From the NCBI RefSeq assembly GCF_009833495.1, contig NZ_WUWG01000008.1:62001-126000 (forward strand): a DNA stretch of 64,000 bases. Direction: 5' to 3'. Under the pieces are notes generated by a model. The model was given only the letters and a program-made list of their open reading frames with translations. It searched no databases and was not told where the DNA came from. The DNA comes from Oceanomicrobium pacificus (lineage in GTDB: Bacteria > Pseudomonadota > Alphaproteobacteria > Rhodobacterales > Rhodobacteraceae). Below, one piece after another: positions 15,538 through 24,210 of the stretch (position 1 is its first letter; each line of letters opens with the position of its first letter). The translations under genes and the position numbers were made by a program.

Positions 15538-17036
15538 TTCTTCTTGCCGAACCCGCTGAGGCCCGGCGGCAGCGCGCCACCGCCCGGCATGCCGGGGAAG
15601 CCCGGGGGCAGGGACGCAGGTGCATCGCCAGCCGCACCAGCACCGGGCAGGCCGCCGGGCATTCCGCCGGGCGGCATACCGCCCTTGCCGAACATCTGGC
15701 CGAGCGCGCCGCGCATCATGCCTTTTTTGCCCATCTTGCCCATCTTCTTCATCATGTCGGCCATCTGCCGCTGCATCTTGAGCAGCCGGTTCAAGTCCGA
15801 CACTTCAAGGCCGGCGCCGGCGGCCACGCGCTTCTTGCGGCTCGCCTGCATGATCTGCGGATTGGCGCGTTCCTTCTTGGTCATCGACTGGATCAGCGCG
15901 ATCTGGCGGCGGATGACGCTGTCATCCATGCCCGACTCTTCCATCTGCTTGGACAGTTTGCCCATGCCCGGCATCATGCCCATGATGCCCTGCATGCCGC
16001 CCATCTGCTGCATCTGTTCGAGCTGCTTCTTCAGGTCGTTCATGTTGAACTGACCCTTCTGGAAGCGTTTCATCATCCGCTCGGCCTGCTCGGCCTCGAT
16101 GGTTTCCTGCGCCTTTTCCACGAGCGAGACGATGTCGCCCATGCCCAGGATGCGACCGGCGACGCGTTCGGGGTGGAATTCCTCCAGCGCGTCCATTTTC
16201 TCGCCGAGGCCCACAAACTTGATCGGCTTGCCGGTGACAGCGCGCATCGAGAGTGCCGCACCGCCGCGCCCGTCACCGTCCATCCGGGTCAGCACGACAC
16301 CGGAGATGCCGACCTGACCGTCGAACTGTTCCGCCACGTTGACAGCGTCCTGACCGGTCAACCCGTCGACGACGAGCAGCGTCTCGTGCGGCTTGGTCGC
16401 GTCGCGCACGGCGGCGACTTCGCCCATCAGTTCGTCATCGACATGCAGGCGGCCGGCCGTGTCGAGCATGACGACGTCATAGCCGCCGAGCGTGGCCTGC
16501 TGTTTGGCGCGCTTGGCAATCGCGACCGCATCCTGACCGGGCACGATCGGCAGCGTGTCGACGCCGATCTGGGTGCCAAGGACGGCCAGCTGTTCCATCG
16601 CCGCCGGGCGGCGCGTGTCGAGCGAGGCCATGAGCACGCGCTTCTTGTCGCGCTCGGACAGGCGTTTGGCGAGTTTCGCGGTGGTGGTGGTCTTGCCCGA
16701 GCCCTGAAGGCCGACCATCAGGATGGACGCGGGCGGGCTGTCGATCTTCAGCGCGCCGATATCGGCCGCATCGCCGGCCAGCACATGCACCAGCTCGTCA
16801 TGGACGATCTTGACGACCTGCTGTCCGGGCGTGACGGATTTGGTGACGGCCTGACCCTCGGCCTTGGTCTGCACGGCCTTGACGAAATCGCGGGCCACCG
16901 GAAGCGACACGTCGGCTTCGAGCAGGGCCACGCGGACCTCGCGCAGGGCGGTCGCCACATCGGCTTCGGACAGCGCCCCCTGTTTGGTGAGCTTGTCCAG
17001 GACGCCGGACAGGCGGTCTGACAGATTTTCAAACAT
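15534..17036 (-). CDS. ffh: signal recognition particle protein Ffh
   Basis: A 500-residue SRP54 GTPase that binds signal sequences and SRP RNA and targets membrane proteins to FtsY. The N domain covers residues 1-95; the G domain has GLQGSGKTTT (109-118), DTRRPAAMEQL, DTAGRLHVD and the TRMDGDGRGGAA block; the M domain (from about 330) is methionine- and glycine-rich (MQQMGGMQGIMGMMPGMGKL) and ends in a Pro/Gly/Met tail. The start at 17036 has an AGGAGG site; 18 upstream in-frame codons were rejected. First gene of the nine-gene translation operon. Confidence 0.98.
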   Translation of the reverse strand: MFENLSDRLSGVLDKLTKQGALSEADVATALREVRVALLEADVSLPVARDFVKAVQTKAEGQAVTKSVTPGQQVVKIVHDELVHVLAGDAADIGALKIDSPPASILMVGLQGSGKTTTTAKLAKRLSERDKKRVLMASLDTRRPAAMEQLAVLGTQIGVDTLPIVPGQDAVAIAKRAKQQATLGGYDVVMLDTAGRLHVDDELMGEVAAVRDATKPHETLLVVDGLTGQDAVNVAEQFDGQVGISGVVLTRMDGDGRGGAALSMRAVTGKPIKFVGLGEKMDALEEFHPERVAGRILGMGDIVSLVEKAQETIEAEQAERMMKRFQKGQFNMNDLKKQLEQMQQMGGMQGIMGMMPGMGKLSKQMEESGMDDSVIRRQIALIQSMTKKERANPQIMQASRKKRVAAGAGLEVSDLNRLLKMQRQMADMMKKMGKMGKKGMMRGALGQMFGKGGMPPGGMPGGLPGAGAAGDAPASLPPGFPGMPGGGALPPGLSGFGKKK

Positions 17037-17244
17037 CCGCGTCCCTCCTAGAGACCGTGTTGCAAACCGGAACGGCACCCGTGGGCGCAACGCGCTGACG
17101 GATGGCGATCCTGCTCATGAGCCAGGACCGGAAGGGTCGAGCTTCCGGAATTCCTGCGGGCCTTACACCCGTTGATCCCGAAGATCAAGGGCCGAGGGCC
17201 CGCACCGCTTGGCAACCGTCCGGCCCGCTGGTAAGAGCGCGCCC

Positions 17245-18147
17245 ATGACATATGTGGTTGCTGCCTTCTATCATTTCACCCGGTTCGACGATCCCGCCGC
17301 ACTGCGCACGCCGCTGCAGGCAGTCTGCGACGGCGCGGGCGTGCGCGGCTCGCTCCTGATCGCGGGCGAGGGCGTGAACGGGACCATCGCCGGCAGCCGT
17401 GACGGGATCGATACGGTGCTCGCGCATCTGCGCGGCCTGCCGGGATGCGCCGCGCTGGAGCATAAGGAAAGCCACGCGTCGGAGATGCCCTTCCTGCGGA
17501 TGAAGGTGCGCCTGAAGCGCGAGATCGTCACCATGGGCCAGCCCGATGTCGACCCGCGCGCGCATGTCGGAACCTATGTCGCGCCCGAGGACTGGAACGA
17601 CCTGATCGCGCAGGATGATGTGGTCGTCATCGACACGCGCAACGATTACGAGGTCGAGATCGGCACCTTTCGCGGCGCGGTCGACCCGCAGACCAAGAGC
17701 TTCCGCGAGTTTCCCGCCTGGTGGGCGGAAAATGCCGAACGGTTCCACAACAAGCGCGTTGCCATGTTCTGCACCGGCGGTATCCGGTGCGAGAAATCGA
17801 CCAACTACCTGCTCGGTCAGGGCGTCAGCGACGTGTTCCACCTCAAGGGCGGCATCCTCAAATATCTTGAAGAGATTCCGCAGGAAGAGAGCCTCTGGGA
17901 CGGGGAATGTTTCGTCTTCGACGGGCGGGTCTCGGTCGGGCACGGGCTGAAGGAAGGCCCCTTTGGTCTCTGCCATGCCTGCCGCCGCCCGATCACCGAC
18001 GCGGACCGCGACGACCCGCGGTTCGAGCGCGGCGTCAGCTGCCCGCGCTGCCATGATGAAACCGACGCGGCCCGCAAGGCCCGGTTCCGCGAACGGCAGA
18101 AGCAGGTCGACCTTGCCGCCGCACGCGGGGAGAGGCATCTGGGCTAG
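17245..18147 (+). CDS. trhO: tRNA uridine-34 hydroxylase TrhO (rhodanese domain)
   Basis: A 300-residue YceA/TrhO protein, which hydroxylates U34 of tRNAs to ho5U with oxygen, the first step to cmo5U/mcmo5U. The N-terminal part has [17 protein letters not shown]; the rhodanese-like domain carries the active-site loop [14 protein letters not shown] with Cys176 and Cys182; the C-terminus has a CxxC pair (LCHACRRPI and SCPRCHDE) that may bind zinc. The start at 17245 ([14 protein letters not shown]) fits the family; 12 upstream codons were rejected. Divergent from ffh. Confidence 0.93.
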   Translation: MTYVVAAFYHFTRFDDPAALRTPLQAVCDGAGVRGSLLIAGEGVNGTIAGSRDGIDTVLAHLRGLPGCAALEHKESHASEMPFLRMKVRLKREIVTMGQPDVDPRAHVGTYVAPEDWNDLIAQDDVVVIDTRNDYEVEIGTFRGAVDPQTKSFREFPAWWAENAERFHNKRVAMFCTGGIRCEKSTNYLLGQGVSDVFHLKGGILKYLEEIPQEESLWDGECFVFDGRVSVGHGLKEGPFGLCHACRRPITDADRDDPRFERGVSCPRCHDETDAARKARFRERQKQVDLAAARGERHLG

Positions 18148-18251
18148 CGCATCACGGTGCGCAGCACGGCAAGGATACAGCCGGCCCTCACATGGGCTTG
18201 TTTCGCAGGTGATGCTCCGAATCGCTATATTGGATAGCAGGAGGAAATCCT

Positions 18252-18815
18252 ATGTCCGCTCATATTCAACATGATCAAGATGGCCCCCGCTCTCGGAACG
18301 GTGGCCCGACGCGGCGCACGGTTCTTCTGGCTGGCGGCGCCGCGATGGTGCCGCTCGCGAACGCGGCCGAGGCCGCCGTTGTCCCCGGCCAGGATGGGTT
18401 CATTTATGAGGTGACCCGCAGCGACGGCGACTGGAGATCACGGCTCACGAAGAACGAGTTTCTGGTGCTGCGCCGTGGCGACACGGAACTGCCCAAAAGC
18501 TCACCCTTGTGGAACGAGACCCGCGACGGGTCCTACAGTTGCAAAGGCTGCGCATTGCCGCTCTACCAGTCACGCTGGAAGCAGGAACTCGATGTCGGCT
18601 ACGTCTTTTTCCACCATTCCGTGCCGAACGCCGTGCTGATGGATATCGACGGGGCGCCGGCCGATGGCGGTCCGGTGCCCGATGGGGTGAAAGTGATGAT
18701 CGAGGCGCATTGTCGCCGCTGCGGCAGCCACCTTGGCCACATCGTCAAGGTGGAGGGGCTGCTCCTGCATTGTATCAATGGCGCCAGCCTCGATTTTGCG
18801 CCGCAGGACGCCTGA
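18252..18815 (+). CDS. msrB: Tat-exported peptide methionine-(R)-sulfoxide reductase
   Basis: A 187-residue MsrB with an N-terminal twin-arginine signal (TRRTVLLAGGAAMVPLANAA, residues 20-39), so it should repair oxidised methionine in the periplasm. The MsrB zinc site is complete: Cys97/Cys100 (SCKGC) and Cys154/Cys157 (CRRCGSHLGH). The catalytic Cys174 lies in LHCINGASLDF, the equivalent of the usual RYCINSASLRF. The reductive thiol partner is not visible. An AGGAGG ribosome site precedes the ATG. Cytoplasmic MsrB proteins lack such a leader, so the location is unusual but not unique. Confidence 0.9.
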   Translation: MSAHIQHDQDGPRSRNGGPTRRTVLLAGGAAMVPLANAAEAAVVPGQDGFIYEVTRSDGDWRSRLTKNEFLVLRRGDTELPKSSPLWNETRDGSYSCKGCALPLYQSRWKQELDVGYVFFHHSVPNAVLMDIDGAPADGGPVPDGVKVMIEAHCRRCGSHLGHIVKVEGLLLHCINGASLDFAPQDA

Positions 18816-19311
18816 CGCATCCGCGCATGCCCCCGCGAATCGGGACCGGCCCCGCCCACCGGACCGGTCCCGACACACATGTTCCAACGCTGAAAAAGGC
18901 CCGCAACCGGCCAAACCGGACGCGGGCCCGAGTCACGCAACAAAAGGGGCGGCGCCGCCGTTCCCTCAACCTATTGTGACCGTGCGAAATGCCGATCACA
19001 TCGCGCGTGAACGGCCCGTCGGGAACGCAAGGAACCTGTCGGAAACAATGGTGAACCGGACCGCGGATTGCTCCCATTTTCGGGATCGATGTTTCAAGGC
19101 GCGAACCAATCTCCCGTATTGCTTGGCATTTCCGCGACTCAGCCTTTGGTTCCACGGTTGTGACAGGATCGTGAAGAGGGCCGTCAACGACACGCTTGCG
19201 TGAGGATTCCCGCCTCCAAACGTGAGTTGAGACGGGCCGAACCCGTACCCATTCTCTCCTCATCGCCGGCTGCCAAAGCCGAAACGCAAACTGAATATGG
19301 GAGACTATGAT
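18816..19311. other. 496-base intergenic region with an orphan minus-strand terminator
   Basis: No convincing protein gene. A 65-codon minus-strand frame (18996-19193) has no ribosome site and is rejected. The left part holds a terminator oriented leftward although no gene lies on that strand here. The right part should contain the promoter of the small secreted protein; TTGAGA-N17-CATTCT at 19227-19255 is a weak candidate. No tRNA-like arm sequence was seen. Confidence 0.55.
18893..18928 (-). terminator. intrinsic terminator on the minus strand without an upstream gene
   Basis: GGCCCGC and GCGGGCC pair around a 17-base loop that itself holds CCGG/CCGG. On the minus strand the stem is followed by TTTTT. 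The next minus-strand gene upstream is 700 bases away and ends there, so the hairpin may end an unannotated small RNA. Confidence 0.55.
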
Positions 19312-19566
19312 ATGACCAAGAAGCTGACCGCACTCGCAACTGCTGCTGCCCTGTCCTTCTCCGCGATGATGCCGATGGCGGCGTCCGCGATGGACGAAGA
19401 GCTGACCATGCTGGAAGCGGCTGTGAACAACCAGCTGGAGATCCTCGGCATCGAGACCGACATCATGGCTCTGACCGTTGGCCAGCTGACGGAGATCAAG
19501 GGTGTCCTGTCTTCTGACGATACCCAGACCGAGAAGAAAGAACGCGTGATGGCGATCATCGAATAA
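19312..19566 (+). CDS. small secreted protein of unknown function
   Basis: An 84-residue protein with a clear signal peptide (MTKKLTALATAAALSFSAMM, cleaved after the AxA of MAASA). The mature part is about 54 residues, acidic and probably helical (DEELTMLEAAVNNQLEILGI, then TVGQLTEIKGVLSSDDTQTE). No cysteines, so it is periplasmic rather than a lipoprotein. The start at 19312 has a GGGAG site; the ATG at 19297 would put five residues before the signal. It has its own terminator. I do not recognise the family. Confidence 0.8.
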   Translation: MTKKLTALATAAALSFSAMMPMAASAMDEELTMLEAAVNNQLEILGIETDIMALTVGQLTEIKGVLSSDDTQTEKKERVMAIIE

Positions 19567-19587
19567 TAGCGATCCGGTCTTCGGACA

Positions 19588-19620
19588 GGGGCGTGCCTGC
19601 AAGGGCGCGCCCCTTTTCTT
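19588..19620 (+). terminator. terminator after the small secreted protein
   Basis: GGGGCGTGCC and GGCGCGCCCC pair with one wobble, followed by TTTTCTTTT. It starts 21 bases after the stop codon. Confidence 0.9.
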
Positions 19621-19625
19621 TTGCG

Positions 19626-20870
19626 TCAGGCCGTGCCGACCCGCCCGCGTGCCAGCGGCAGTTCCCGGATCGGCAGGTGTACGATGGCCGAGAAGAGCCC
19701 GACACCGACGCCGACCCACCAGACCAGCGTGTAATTGCCGTAGAGGTCATAAAGCTCGCCCCCGAGCCAGACGCCGATGAAGGCCCCGAGCTGGTGGGAG
19801 AAGAAGACGATCCCGTAAAGCGTGCCCATGTAGCGCAGCCCGTAGATGTAGCCGACAAGACCGGAGGTGAGCGGCACCGTGGCCAGCCAGAGCGCGCCCA
19901 TCATGATCGAGAAGATGATGACGGTTGCCGGCGTCATCGGCACGATGATGAACCAGGCCGCGACGATGGTGCGCGCGAAGTAGATGCCCGCGAGCAGGTA
20001 TTTCTTCGTGAACCGCTTCCCGAGCCAGCCCGCTGCCAGCGTGCCGGCGATATTGGCCGCGCCGATGAGCGCGATGGACAAGGCCCCTAGTTGCGAGGTG
20101 GTCGAGATGCCGAGGCCCGACAGGATCGAGCCGGGGTCGATGGGGCCGCACACTTCGGTCACGAAGGCCGGAAAATGCGCGGTGATGAACCCGAGCTGGT
20201 AGCCGCAGGAAAAGAAGCCGACGAAGATCAGGCTGTAGCTCGGGTCGCGGAAGGCGCGGCGCAGGATCTCGCCCATGCTCTCTTCCAGGCTGCCCGCATC
20301 CGCCATGGCCGGCGTGCGCATCAGCGGCAGCACGAGGATCACCAGCAGGATGATCGCCGCGAAGACAAGGAACACCCCGCTCCAGTTCATCACGCCGAGC
20401 AGCATTTCCGCAAAAGGCGGCCCGACCACCTGACCGGCCGAGCCGGCGGCGGTGGCGATGCCAAGCGACATGGACCGGTGCTCGTCGGAACTGGCGCGGC
20501 CGACGACAGCCAGCACCACGCCGAACCCCGTGCCGGCCACACCGAAGCCGATCAGGACCGACAGCGCCTGATGGCCGAGCGGCGTCGTGGCAAAGGCGGT
20601 GAGCGCCAGACCCGCCGCATAGACCAGTGCGCCCAGCAGGATCGCCCGCCTGTCGCCGAATTTTTCCGCGAAAGCCCCGAAGAGCGGTTGCCCAATCCCC
20701 CAGGCGAGGTTCTGGATCGCGATGGCGAGTGAGAACTCGGCCCGCGGCCAGCCGAATTCCTCGGCCACGGGGATCTGGAACACGCCGAACGAGGCACGGA
20801 TGCCGAAGCCGATCAGCAGGATCAGGCAGCCGCCGATCAGGACCGGCGTGAAAATGTTGGTCTTCTGCAT
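19626..20870 (-). CDS. MFS transporter, oxalate/monocarboxylate-type
   Basis: A 414-residue major facilitator protein with about twelve membrane helices. The start at 20870 (MQKTNIFTPVLIGGCLILLI) opens directly into TM1. The loop between TM2 and TM3 carries the MFS motif as GAFAEKFGDRRAILLG, and a central cytoplasmic loop of about 25 residues (RTPAMADAGSLEESMGEILR) divides the halves. The overall look, with GIRASFGVFQIPVAEEFGW at the start, resembles carriers of the oxalate/formate and monocarboxylate group. Substrate unknown. It stands alone; 78 upstream in-frame codons overlap zapE and were rejected. Confidence 0.88.
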   Translation of the reverse strand: MQKTNIFTPVLIGGCLILLIGFGIRASFGVFQIPVAEEFGWPRAEFSLAIAIQNLAWGIGQPLFGAFAEKFGDRRAILLGALVYAAGLALTAFATTPLGHQALSVLIGFGVAGTGFGVVLAVVGRASSDEHRSMSLGIATAAGSAGQVVGPPFAEMLLGVMNWSGVFLVFAAIILLVILVLPLMRTPAMADAGSLEESMGEILRRAFRDPSYSLIFVGFFSCGYQLGFITAHFPAFVTEVCGPIDPGSILSGLGISTTSQLGALSIALIGAANIAGTLAAGWLGKRFTKKYLLAGIYFARTIVAAWFIIVPMTPATVIIFSIMMGALWLATVPLTSGLVGYIYGLRYMGTLYGIVFFSHQLGAFIGVWLGGELYDLYGNYTLVWWVGVGVGLFSAIVHLPIRELPLARGRVGTA

Positions 20871-20997
20871 CGCGTGCGCACCCTTTTGCCCCTTGGGGCG
20901 GCAACTTTGGCCGCACGGCGTGCGTTGGTCAAAGCAATATACTTTATCCAGCCCATGACATGTGCTTATGAACGGGCATGATACGAGGCGTGCAGGC

Positions 20998-22116
20998 ATG
21001 AGTGACGGACCGCTCCAGCAATTCCGCGACCGCGTCGCCTCGGGCGATCTGCGCGACGATGCGGCCCAGCGTCTGGCGGTGGAAAAGCTGCAACTTCTGC
21101 ACACGCGGCTGCAGGGTTACGACCCGCGGAAACCTGCCCGCGTCGGCCTCGCGCTGTTCGGATGGGGGCGGGAGAAGATCAGCCAGTCCGACATTCCCGG
21201 CCTCTATATCTATGGCGGGGTTGGCCGCGGCAAATCCATGCTGATGGACCTGTTCTTCGACGGTGCACCGGTGGCGGCCAAGCGGCGGGTCCATTTCCAC
21301 GCTTTCATGCAGGAGGTGCATGCCGGCATGAAGGCCGCCCGCGCCGAGGGGCTGGATGATCCGCTGGAACCGGTCGCTGCGCAGGTGGCGGAAGAGGCAG
21401 TGCTCCTGTGCTTTGACGAGATGCAGATCACCGACATTGCCGATGCGATGATCGTCGGCCGCCTGTTCGACAAGCTGTTCGCGCGCGGCGTGATCGTCGT
21501 GACGACTTCCAACCGGCACCCGGACGACCTCTACAAGGACGGGCTGAACCGGCAGCTCTTTTTGCCCTTCATCGACCGGATCAAGGAAAAGCTCGACATC
21601 CATCATCTGGAAAGCCCGACCGATCACCGGCAGGGGCGCCTGCAAGGGCAGGAAACCTATTTCACGCCACTCGGGCCGGAGGCCACGGCCAATATGGATG
21701 CAGCGTGGGAGGATCTGGCGGGCGGTGAGGGCGGCCCGCTGTCGCTCATCGTGAACGGGCGGCGGATCGAGATCCCGCATTTCCGCAGCGGGGTCGGCCG
21801 AGCAAGCTTCGAGGCGCTGTGCGCCAAGCCGCTCGGACCGGCTGACTATCTGGCGATGGCGGATGCGGTCAAAGTGCTCCTAATCGACCGGATCCCGACC
21901 CTGTCGCGGGCGAAGAACAACGAGGCGAAGCGTTTCGTGACGTTGGTCGATGCGCTCTACGAGGCGCGGGTGCGGCTTGTCTGCTCCGCTGCCGCAGAGC
22001 CGGAAGCGCTTTATGTGGACGGGGCAGGGGCGTTCGAGTTCGAGCGCACCGCGTCGCGACTGCGCGAGATGCAGGCGGCGGACTGGCCGCCCGCGCCGGA
22101 TCAGCCCCGGCAGTAG
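20998..22116 (+). CDS. zapE: AFG1/ZapE-family ATPase
   Basis: A 372-residue AFG1-like ATPase (ZapE, cell division protein). Walker A is GGVGRGKS (residues 73-80) after YIYG, Walker B LLCFDEMQ (136-143), and the sensor region VVTTSNRHPDDLYKDGLNRQ. In E. coli ZapE acts on the Z ring late in constriction; the mitochondrial relative AFG1 is tied to respiratory-complex quality control. The start at 20998 (MSDGPLQQFRDRV) fits the family; 12 upstream codons were rejected. Its 3' end overlaps the convergent nuclease gene by 16 bases. Confidence 0.93.
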   Translation: MSDGPLQQFRDRVASGDLRDDAAQRLAVEKLQLLHTRLQGYDPRKPARVGLALFGWGREKISQSDIPGLYIYGGVGRGKSMLMDLFFDGAPVAAKRRVHFHAFMQEVHAGMKAARAEGLDDPLEPVAAQVAEEAVLLCFDEMQITDIADAMIVGRLFDKLFARGVIVVTTSNRHPDDLYKDGLNRQLFLPFIDRIKEKLDIHHLESPTDHRQGRLQGQETYFTPLGPEATANMDAAWEDLAGGEGGPLSLIVNGRRIEIPHFRSGVGRASFEALCAKPLGPADYLAMADAVKVLLIDRIPTLSRAKNNEAKRFVTLVDALYEARVRLVCSAAAEPEALYVDGAGAFEFERTASRLREMQAADWPPAPDQPRQ

Positions 22117-22526
22117 CCCGGAAAGGGCAGTTCGCGCGACGCGCTGGTTTCATATTCCCGGTAGCGCCCGCCGGAATAGCGCGGGCAGTCGCGGGCTAGT
22201 CCGGCCGCGATGATCGCCGCAGACAGGTTCGTTCGGTCCAGATAGCAGGTGCCGATCATCCGGTCGTAGCTGACTTCGCCGTTCAGTTCGCAGGTCACAT
22301 GCCTACCGTCGATCCATTTCTGCATCTGCAACCGCGCCATCTCGCCGGCACGGGTCTTGCGTTCCGGCGCGGCGACACCGTTGAAGCGCACTTTCACATT
22401 GCCGACGCGGATCGTGTCGCCGTCGATGGTGCGCGCAATGCCCGACAGGTCGGTTGCGGCGGCCGGCGTCGACAGGAACAGCGCGGCGAAAGTCACCAGG
22501 CGGGCGATGGGTTTGGAAAGACGCAT
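22101..22526 (-). CDS. secreted SNase-like (thermonuclease) protein
   Basis: A 141-residue staphylococcal-nuclease-fold protein with a signal peptide of about 24 residues (LVTFAALFLSTPAAA). The core reads ARTIDGDTIRVGNVKVRFNG then VAAPERKTRA and SYDRMIGTCYLDRTNL, keeping the Asp-Gly-Asp calcium loop and the two arginines expected of the active site. It probably degrades nucleic acid in the periplasm or outside. Three cysteines near the end (TCYL, RDCPRYSGG, GYCRG) may form a disulfide. An upstream in-frame extension to 22628 was rejected because it hides the signal peptide. A 26-codon ORF lies just upstream. Confidence 0.85.
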   Translation of the reverse strand: MRLSKPIARLVTFAALFLSTPAAATDLSGIARTIDGDTIRVGNVKVRFNGVAAPERKTRAGEMARLQMQKWIDGRHVTCELNGEVSYDRMIGTCYLDRTNLSAAIIAAGLARDCPRYSGGRYREYETSASRELPFPGYCRG

Positions 22527-22540
22527 TGGAAATCCGGGGG

Positions 22541-22621
22541 TCAGTACAGGTAGATCAGGGTCGTTGCGGTCAGGCTCGCAACGGCGGCGAGGATCAGGGT
22601 CAGGTCGAAACGGTCGCTCAT
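22541..22621 (-). CDS. possible 26-residue membrane peptide
   Basis: A very short frame, MSDRFDLTLILAAVASLTAT then TLIYLY, that reads as one membrane helix with a charged start. A GGGAG ribosome site lies about eight bases before the ATG, and the stop is 14 bases before the nuclease start, so it could be the first gene of a two-gene unit or a leader that tunes nuclease translation. Size makes the call uncertain. Confidence 0.45.
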   Translation of the reverse strand: MSDRFDLTLILAAVASLTATTLIYLY

Positions 22622-22684
22622 GGGTCAACTCCCTCAGATGACGTAAAGGTCAAATGGGATATTGACGCCCGGCTGGCTTGCGGG

Positions 22685-22717
22685 TTCTGGCCAGAATTGC
22701 GGGAATTCCGGCCAGAA
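22685..22717. repeat. 33-base near-perfect dyad between mltB-like and nuclease genes
   Basis: TTCTGGCC and GGCCAGAA pair perfectly, a single A-C mismatch follows, then GAATT/AATTC pair around a GCGGG loop. It is 27 bases past the stop of the leftward transglycosylase gene and about 65 bases upstream of the 26-codon ORF start. There is no T tract. Either a 3' end stabiliser or an operator for the nuclease unit. Confidence 0.65.
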
Positions 22718-22743
22718 GCGCGCCTGTTACCGGGCAAGCGCGG

Positions 22744-24003
22744 TCAGCGCAAGCGGTTCAGAAGCTGTTTCGAGGCATAGCCGTCGGGCACGAGCCCGGC
22801 GGACCGCTGGTAGCTGCGGATCGCCGAGATCGTGTTCGGACCGATCTTGCCGTCCACGCCGCGGGTCGAAAAGCCCCTTGCGGTCAGGCGTTTCTGCAAC
22901 TCCACTTTCTCCGACCGCGACAGCGGTTGGTCCCCGCGTGGCCATTTGGCACGGAAATCCGGCCCGCCGGCAATCCGGTCGCCCAGATGGCCCACGGCAA
23001 TCGCGTAGGAGGTGGCGTTGTTGTAGCGCTTGATGACGCGGAAATTGTGGAACACGGCGAAGGTCGGCCCGCGCGCGCCAGCAGGCGCGATGATCGCGGC
23101 CTCGCCATAGTTGGGCAGCGGCTGCCCGTCCGTCAGCCGTACGCCACGTGCGTTCCAGGTCGACACGGCCTGCCGGTTCGACTGGTCGGCCTGCGCATAG
23201 TCGAAGCCTGCGGGCAGCACCACTTCAAGACCCCACGGATGGCCTTTGCGCCAGCCATGTTTGGCCAGATAGTTGGCGGTGGAGGCCAGCGCGTCCGGCG
23301 GATACCAGATGTCGCGCGTGCCATCGCCGGTGAAATCGACCGCATAGGCCTGGAAGCTCGTCGGGATGAACTGCGTATGGCCCATCGCACCGGCCCAGCT
23401 GCCGAGGATCCGGTCGGGATGCTTGTCGCCTGACTGGACGATCTTCAGCGCCGCGATCAGCTGTTCCTCGGCGAACTTGCGGCGGCGGCCGTCATAGGCG
23501 AGCGTGGCGAAGCTCTCGATCACCTTGAAGTCGCCGGTGTAGCTGCCATAGGCCGATTCCAGCCCCCAGATCGCCACGACCACTTTGGCGTCGACCCCGT
23601 AGCGGGCCTCGATCGCGCTCAGGCTCTGCTTCCATTCGTTCCAGCCCGCGCGGCCATTGTTGATCCGGCTCGCGGACACCGCGCTGTCGAGATAGTCCCA
23701 GAGCGATTTGGTGAATTCCGACTGTTTGCGGTCACGCCGCACCACGTCGGGATTGTAGCGGACATTGCGGAAGGCAAGGTCGAAGGTCGCGGGCGAGATG
23801 CCCGCGCGCAGCGCCTTGGCGCGGAACTGCTGCTTCCACTGGTTGAACCCGGCCTGGCTCTGGGCGACCTGCACGCCTTCGGGTGCGGAGGCGTCAGCGG
23901 GGGCCATGGCCGGTCCCTGCGGTGCGGCCTGCGCCGGCACGCCAAGCTGGAATGTGACGGAAAGGGCAGCCGCGAGGGCCGCCGGGAATAATTTGCGCGA
24001 CAT
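22744..24003 (-). CDS. periplasmic lytic murein transglycosylase, MltB-like, with peptidoglycan-binding domain
   Basis: A 419-residue membrane-bound-type transglycosylase B family enzyme that cleaves glycan strands to 1,6-anhydro products. Signal peptide at 1-26 (LSVTFQLGVPAQAA). The catalytic Glu149 sits in VAIWGLESAYGSYTG; downstream AGAMGHTQFIPTSFQAYAVD and WYPPDALASTANYLAKHGW are family blocks. A peptidoglycan-binding type 1 domain ends the protein (LQKRLTARGFSTRGVDGKIG, about 360-419). No lipobox, so it is soluble rather than a lipoprotein. Monocistronic. Confidence 0.93.
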   Translation of the reverse strand: MSRKLFPAALAAALSVTFQLGVPAQAAPQGPAMAPADASAPEGVQVAQSQAGFNQWKQQFRAKALRAGISPATFDLAFRNVRYNPDVVRRDRKQSEFTKSLWDYLDSAVSASRINNGRAGWNEWKQSLSAIEARYGVDAKVVVAIWGLESAYGSYTGDFKVIESFATLAYDGRRRKFAEEQLIAALKIVQSGDKHPDRILGSWAGAMGHTQFIPTSFQAYAVDFTGDGTRDIWYPPDALASTANYLAKHGWRKGHPWGLEVVLPAGFDYAQADQSNRQAVSTWNARGVRLTDGQPLPNYGEAAIIAPAGARGPTFAVFHNFRVIKRYNNATSYAIAVGHLGDRIAGGPDFRAKWPRGDQPLSRSEKVELQKRLTARGFSTRGVDGKIGPNTISAIRSYQRSAGLVPDGYASKQLLNRLR

Positions 24004-24210
24004 GAACTGCTCCTGCCAATGGTCTTGGCCTGTTTTTTACCTGCCCCCATGATAGCGGTTCGGCGACGTTGCGGAAACCAATTTCACAAGGCTGAAACAT
24101 GTCGGCGAAGGGCTGCCGAAAGCCGTTGTCCCGCAAGGAAAATCAGCCGCGCGCGCGGGGGCGTTTGCGCGGCGGGGCGTGCAGAGCCGGTCTGACAATC
24201 GCGTGAAGCG

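Noticed and set aside
17037-17244. The ffh-trhO gap was inspected for a tRNA or SRP RNA gene.
   Set aside because: No T-arm or acceptor pairing and no SRP-like hairpin could be built; it looks like a divergent promoter region only.
18996-19193. A 65-codon minus-strand frame in the gap after msrB, before the orphan terminator.
   Set aside because: No ribosome site, no signal or domain, unusual codon use; a non-coding RNA is a better explanation if the strand is transcribed.
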